Below the pieces are notes generated by a model. That model was not told the origin of the DNA. It worked only from the letters and a program-made list of their open reading frames with translations, and did not search any database. Below are positions 62,659 to 64,000 of a stretch of DNA of 64,000 bases, one piece after another (within the stretch, counting starts at the first letter, position 1; each line of letters begins with the position of its first letter). The DNA is from an uncultured Collinsella sp. GTDB taxonomy: Bacteria > Actinomycetota > Coriobacteriia > Coriobacteriales > Coriobacteriaceae. Where the stretch lies: positions 91,787 to 155,786 of the forward strand of contig UQHQ01000001.1 of assembly GCA_900540945.1 (NCBI GenBank), given 5' to 3'. Made by a program: the position numbers and the translations under genes.

Positions 62659-62689
62659 TGATCCGTTTTCCTCCGTCCCCAAGGGATCA
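62659..62689 (+). repeat. Distant copy of the RAYT-linked REP
   Basis: 31 nt identical to the copy at 55900-55930, lying between the DauR-like gene's stop (62695) and the U32 gene. Confidence 0.85.
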
Positions 62690-62694
62690 GTGGG

Positions 62695-63351
62695 TTAGCC
62701 CTCCTTGCGGACCTTTTGCAGATAGCGGTAGACGCTGGGCTCAGAGATTCCAAGTGCGGCGGCAGCACAGGCAACGGCGCCCTTGAGCATAAATACGCCG
62801 TTGCCGTTAAGGTGACGAATAACGTCCACGCGATCGGCTTGGCCGAGCGAGGCGACATCCTGCCCGCGCGCGCTCAGCAACTCGGAAATACTGCGGTCGA
62901 TGAGCTCCTGTGTGGACTCCGAAAGGCTTTCGACCTCGATGGGGGAGGGCTCCGTGCGGACCGGCGCGGCGTCGAAGTAGGCCATAAGCTGCTGGGCCAT
63001 GGCGTTGATGTTGCGCACGGCCGAAAGATCGGTGTTGACGCACAGCATACCGACAATCTCGCCGTTCTCGCGGATAAAGTACGTTGCTGATTCCAGCGTC
63101 TTGCCGCCGGCGCTGCGCCCCTCGTAGCTCGTAATAAACGGCAGGTCGCGATACTTGGGGTCGTGCATGATCTTGAGTGCCAGATCGGTAGCGGGCCCGC
63201 CAATCTTGCGGCCGCTCACGATACCGTTGCGAATATCGACGATGGTGTGGTCGGGATTCGAGAAATCATGCAGGACGATCTCGCTGTTTTTGCCAAGTAT
63301 CTGCTCCAGGAAATCGACCATCGGCAAAAAGCAGCGTACGGTCTCGTTCAC
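62695..63351 (-). CDS. YheO/DauR-like PAS and HTH regulator
   Basis: A 218-residue regulator. Residues 1 to about 115 are a YheO-type PAS domain (LGKNSEIVLHDFSNPDHTIVDI). The C-terminal half carries a DauR-type helix-turn-helix (VACAAAALGISEPSVYRYLQKV). The start is GTG 63351, where AAAGGAG stands 6 nt upstream; longer forms lack a site. It is divergent from the nucleobase permease gene 350 nt away and probably regulates it. Confidence 0.85.
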   Translation of the reverse strand: MNETVRCFLPMVDFLEQILGKNSEIVLHDFSNPDHTIVDIRNGIVSGRKIGGPATDLALKIMHDPKYRDLPFITSYEGRSAGGKTLESATYFIRENGEIVGMLCVNTDLSAVRNINAMAQQLMAYFDAAPVRTEPSPIEVESLSESTQELIDRSISELLSARGQDVASLGQADRVDVIRHLNGNGVFMLKGAVACAAAALGISEPSVYRYLQKVRKEG

Positions 63352-63703
63352 GGGCAACTCCTTTGGGTGAAATCGGAAATGTTCATAACAATTTTTTCTC
63401 ATGGTAACACGGTGTCTATTGACTCGCATATTCGCAGGTACATCGCGTAATACAGACAAGAGGTAGGATTTTGGCGGTAAACGGTCGACCAAAAGAAAAG
63501 TTAGATGTTATTTTGACCAGACACTTTTCTGAACTGCAGAAATGCATTATCTCAGCTGAAGAATAGTCTGATAACAAAAAATTATTATTGAGAATGAGAA
63601 AATTCTTAAATACGATATGCAACGAAGGCACAACCTCAGCCCCGCACTGCGTCACAATAGAACATTAGATGCGAAAACAACTTCTTCTAGGATTGGTGGT
63701 CAA

Positions 63704-64000
63704 ATGGCCCAGGAGACGGTTACGAACGGCACTGAAGCCCTGTTCACTCGCGAAGGCATGCCGCCCGTTAAGGAAATGATCCCGTGTGCCCTTCAGCACG
63801 TATTGGCATCGTTTGCCGGCATCATTACCCCGGCGGTCATCATGGCCGGCGTTTACGGCTTTAATAGCCAGCAGAGCACCGACATCATTCAGGTTGCGCT
63901 CATTCTTTCGGCACTCGACACGGCCCTTCAGGCCTTCGCTCCCTTCCGTCGCATCGGCGGCGGGCCGCCCTTTTGCCATGGGGGCTCTGTAAAGACCACG
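63704..64000 (+). CDS. Nucleobase:cation symporter (uracil/xanthine permease), 5' part
   Basis: The first 99 codons of an NCS2-family permease: a short N-tail, then MPPVKEMIPCALQHVLASFA, the start of helix 1 in this family, and ITPAVIMAGVYGF. The ligand is likely xanthine or uracil. ATG 63704 follows AGGATTGG. In the last 45 nt the frame reads GGGPPFCHGGSVKTT where the family expects about GLPFVMG, so small indels are likely there. The AT-rich 63352-63703 must hold both divergent promoters; I see no riboswitch in it. Confidence 0.8.
   Translation, partial: MAQETVTNGTEALFTREGMPPVKEMIPCALQHVLASFAGIITPAVIMAGVYGFNSQQSTDIIQVALILSALDTALQAFAPFRRIGGGPPFCHGGSVKTT

Noticed and set aside
63352..63703. 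Purine riboswitch before the nucleobase permease
   Set aside because: The conserved three-way junction sequences are not present in this AT-rich stretch.

Overview
The window is GC-rich bacterial chromosome that I read as a Collinsella-like member of the Coriobacteriia. This is inference from gene content and codon use: an actinobacterial-type rpoB/rpoC with long acidic tails, a fused FeoA-FeoB, sortase-like anchors, GTG/TTG starts and many hairpin repeats. The backbone is the translation/transcription supercluster, read left to right: tRNA-Tyr/Thr/Met-tuf, rpmG-tRNA-Trp-secE-nusG-rplK-rplA, rplJ-rplL, galU, rpoB-rpoC, rpsL-rpsG-fusA-rpsJ, then rplC-rplD-rplW / rplB-rpsS-rplV-rpsC-rplP-rpmC-rpsQ-rplN-rplX.

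Layout. 1-5.1 kb is an accessory stretch of lower GC: the end of a YacP-like gene, a one-gene HTH + HipA-like kinase with its own palindromic operator, tRNA-Thr with a duplicated 3' end, a frameshifted DUF262/DUF1524 nuclease-type gene, and two kinds of repeat arrays. 5.1-9.7 kb holds tRNAs, tuf, rpmG, secE, nusG, rplK and rplA. 9.7-30.7 kb interrupts the ribosomal cluster with about 21 kb of metabolic and transport genes: phosphoesterase, cytoplasmic BMP-like protein, MscS, cell-wall 5'-nucleotidase, a TrpXYZ-type ABC importer, a regulator, asnS, EIIA-Glc, an esterase, FeoAB, an MFS exporter, a GH13 glucosidase, a DNA glycosylase and an aminotransferase. 31-55.8 kb is the rest of the supercluster, broken by galU, a sigma/anti-sigma cassette, and a cation exporter plus phosphatase pair. 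55.8-64 kb has a RAYT transposase with its REP sequences, an oxidoreductase/DeoR pair, a second 55-nt hairpin array, RluA, a U32 (RlhA-like) protein, a DauR-like regulator and the start of a nucleobase permease.

The most unusual content is non-coding. (1) Four large hairpin elements (about 165-212 nt) at about 30.8, 41.8, 43.9 and 49.6 kb share a conserved core, but each has its own long outer stem (35-49 bp, perfect in three copies and with one mismatch in the fourth). They lie at places where the ancestral ribosomal cluster is interrupted. (2) Two arrays of three 55-nt hairpins, with 15-nt arms on a regular 40-bp alternating lattice, lie about 54 kb apart. (3) A 23-nt motif precedes four separate translation operons. 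(4) A RAYT transposase is surrounded by 31-nt REP copies exactly where the S10-spc operon stops after rplX. (5) RpoC appears to carry a C-terminal domain resembling the alpha-subunit CTD.
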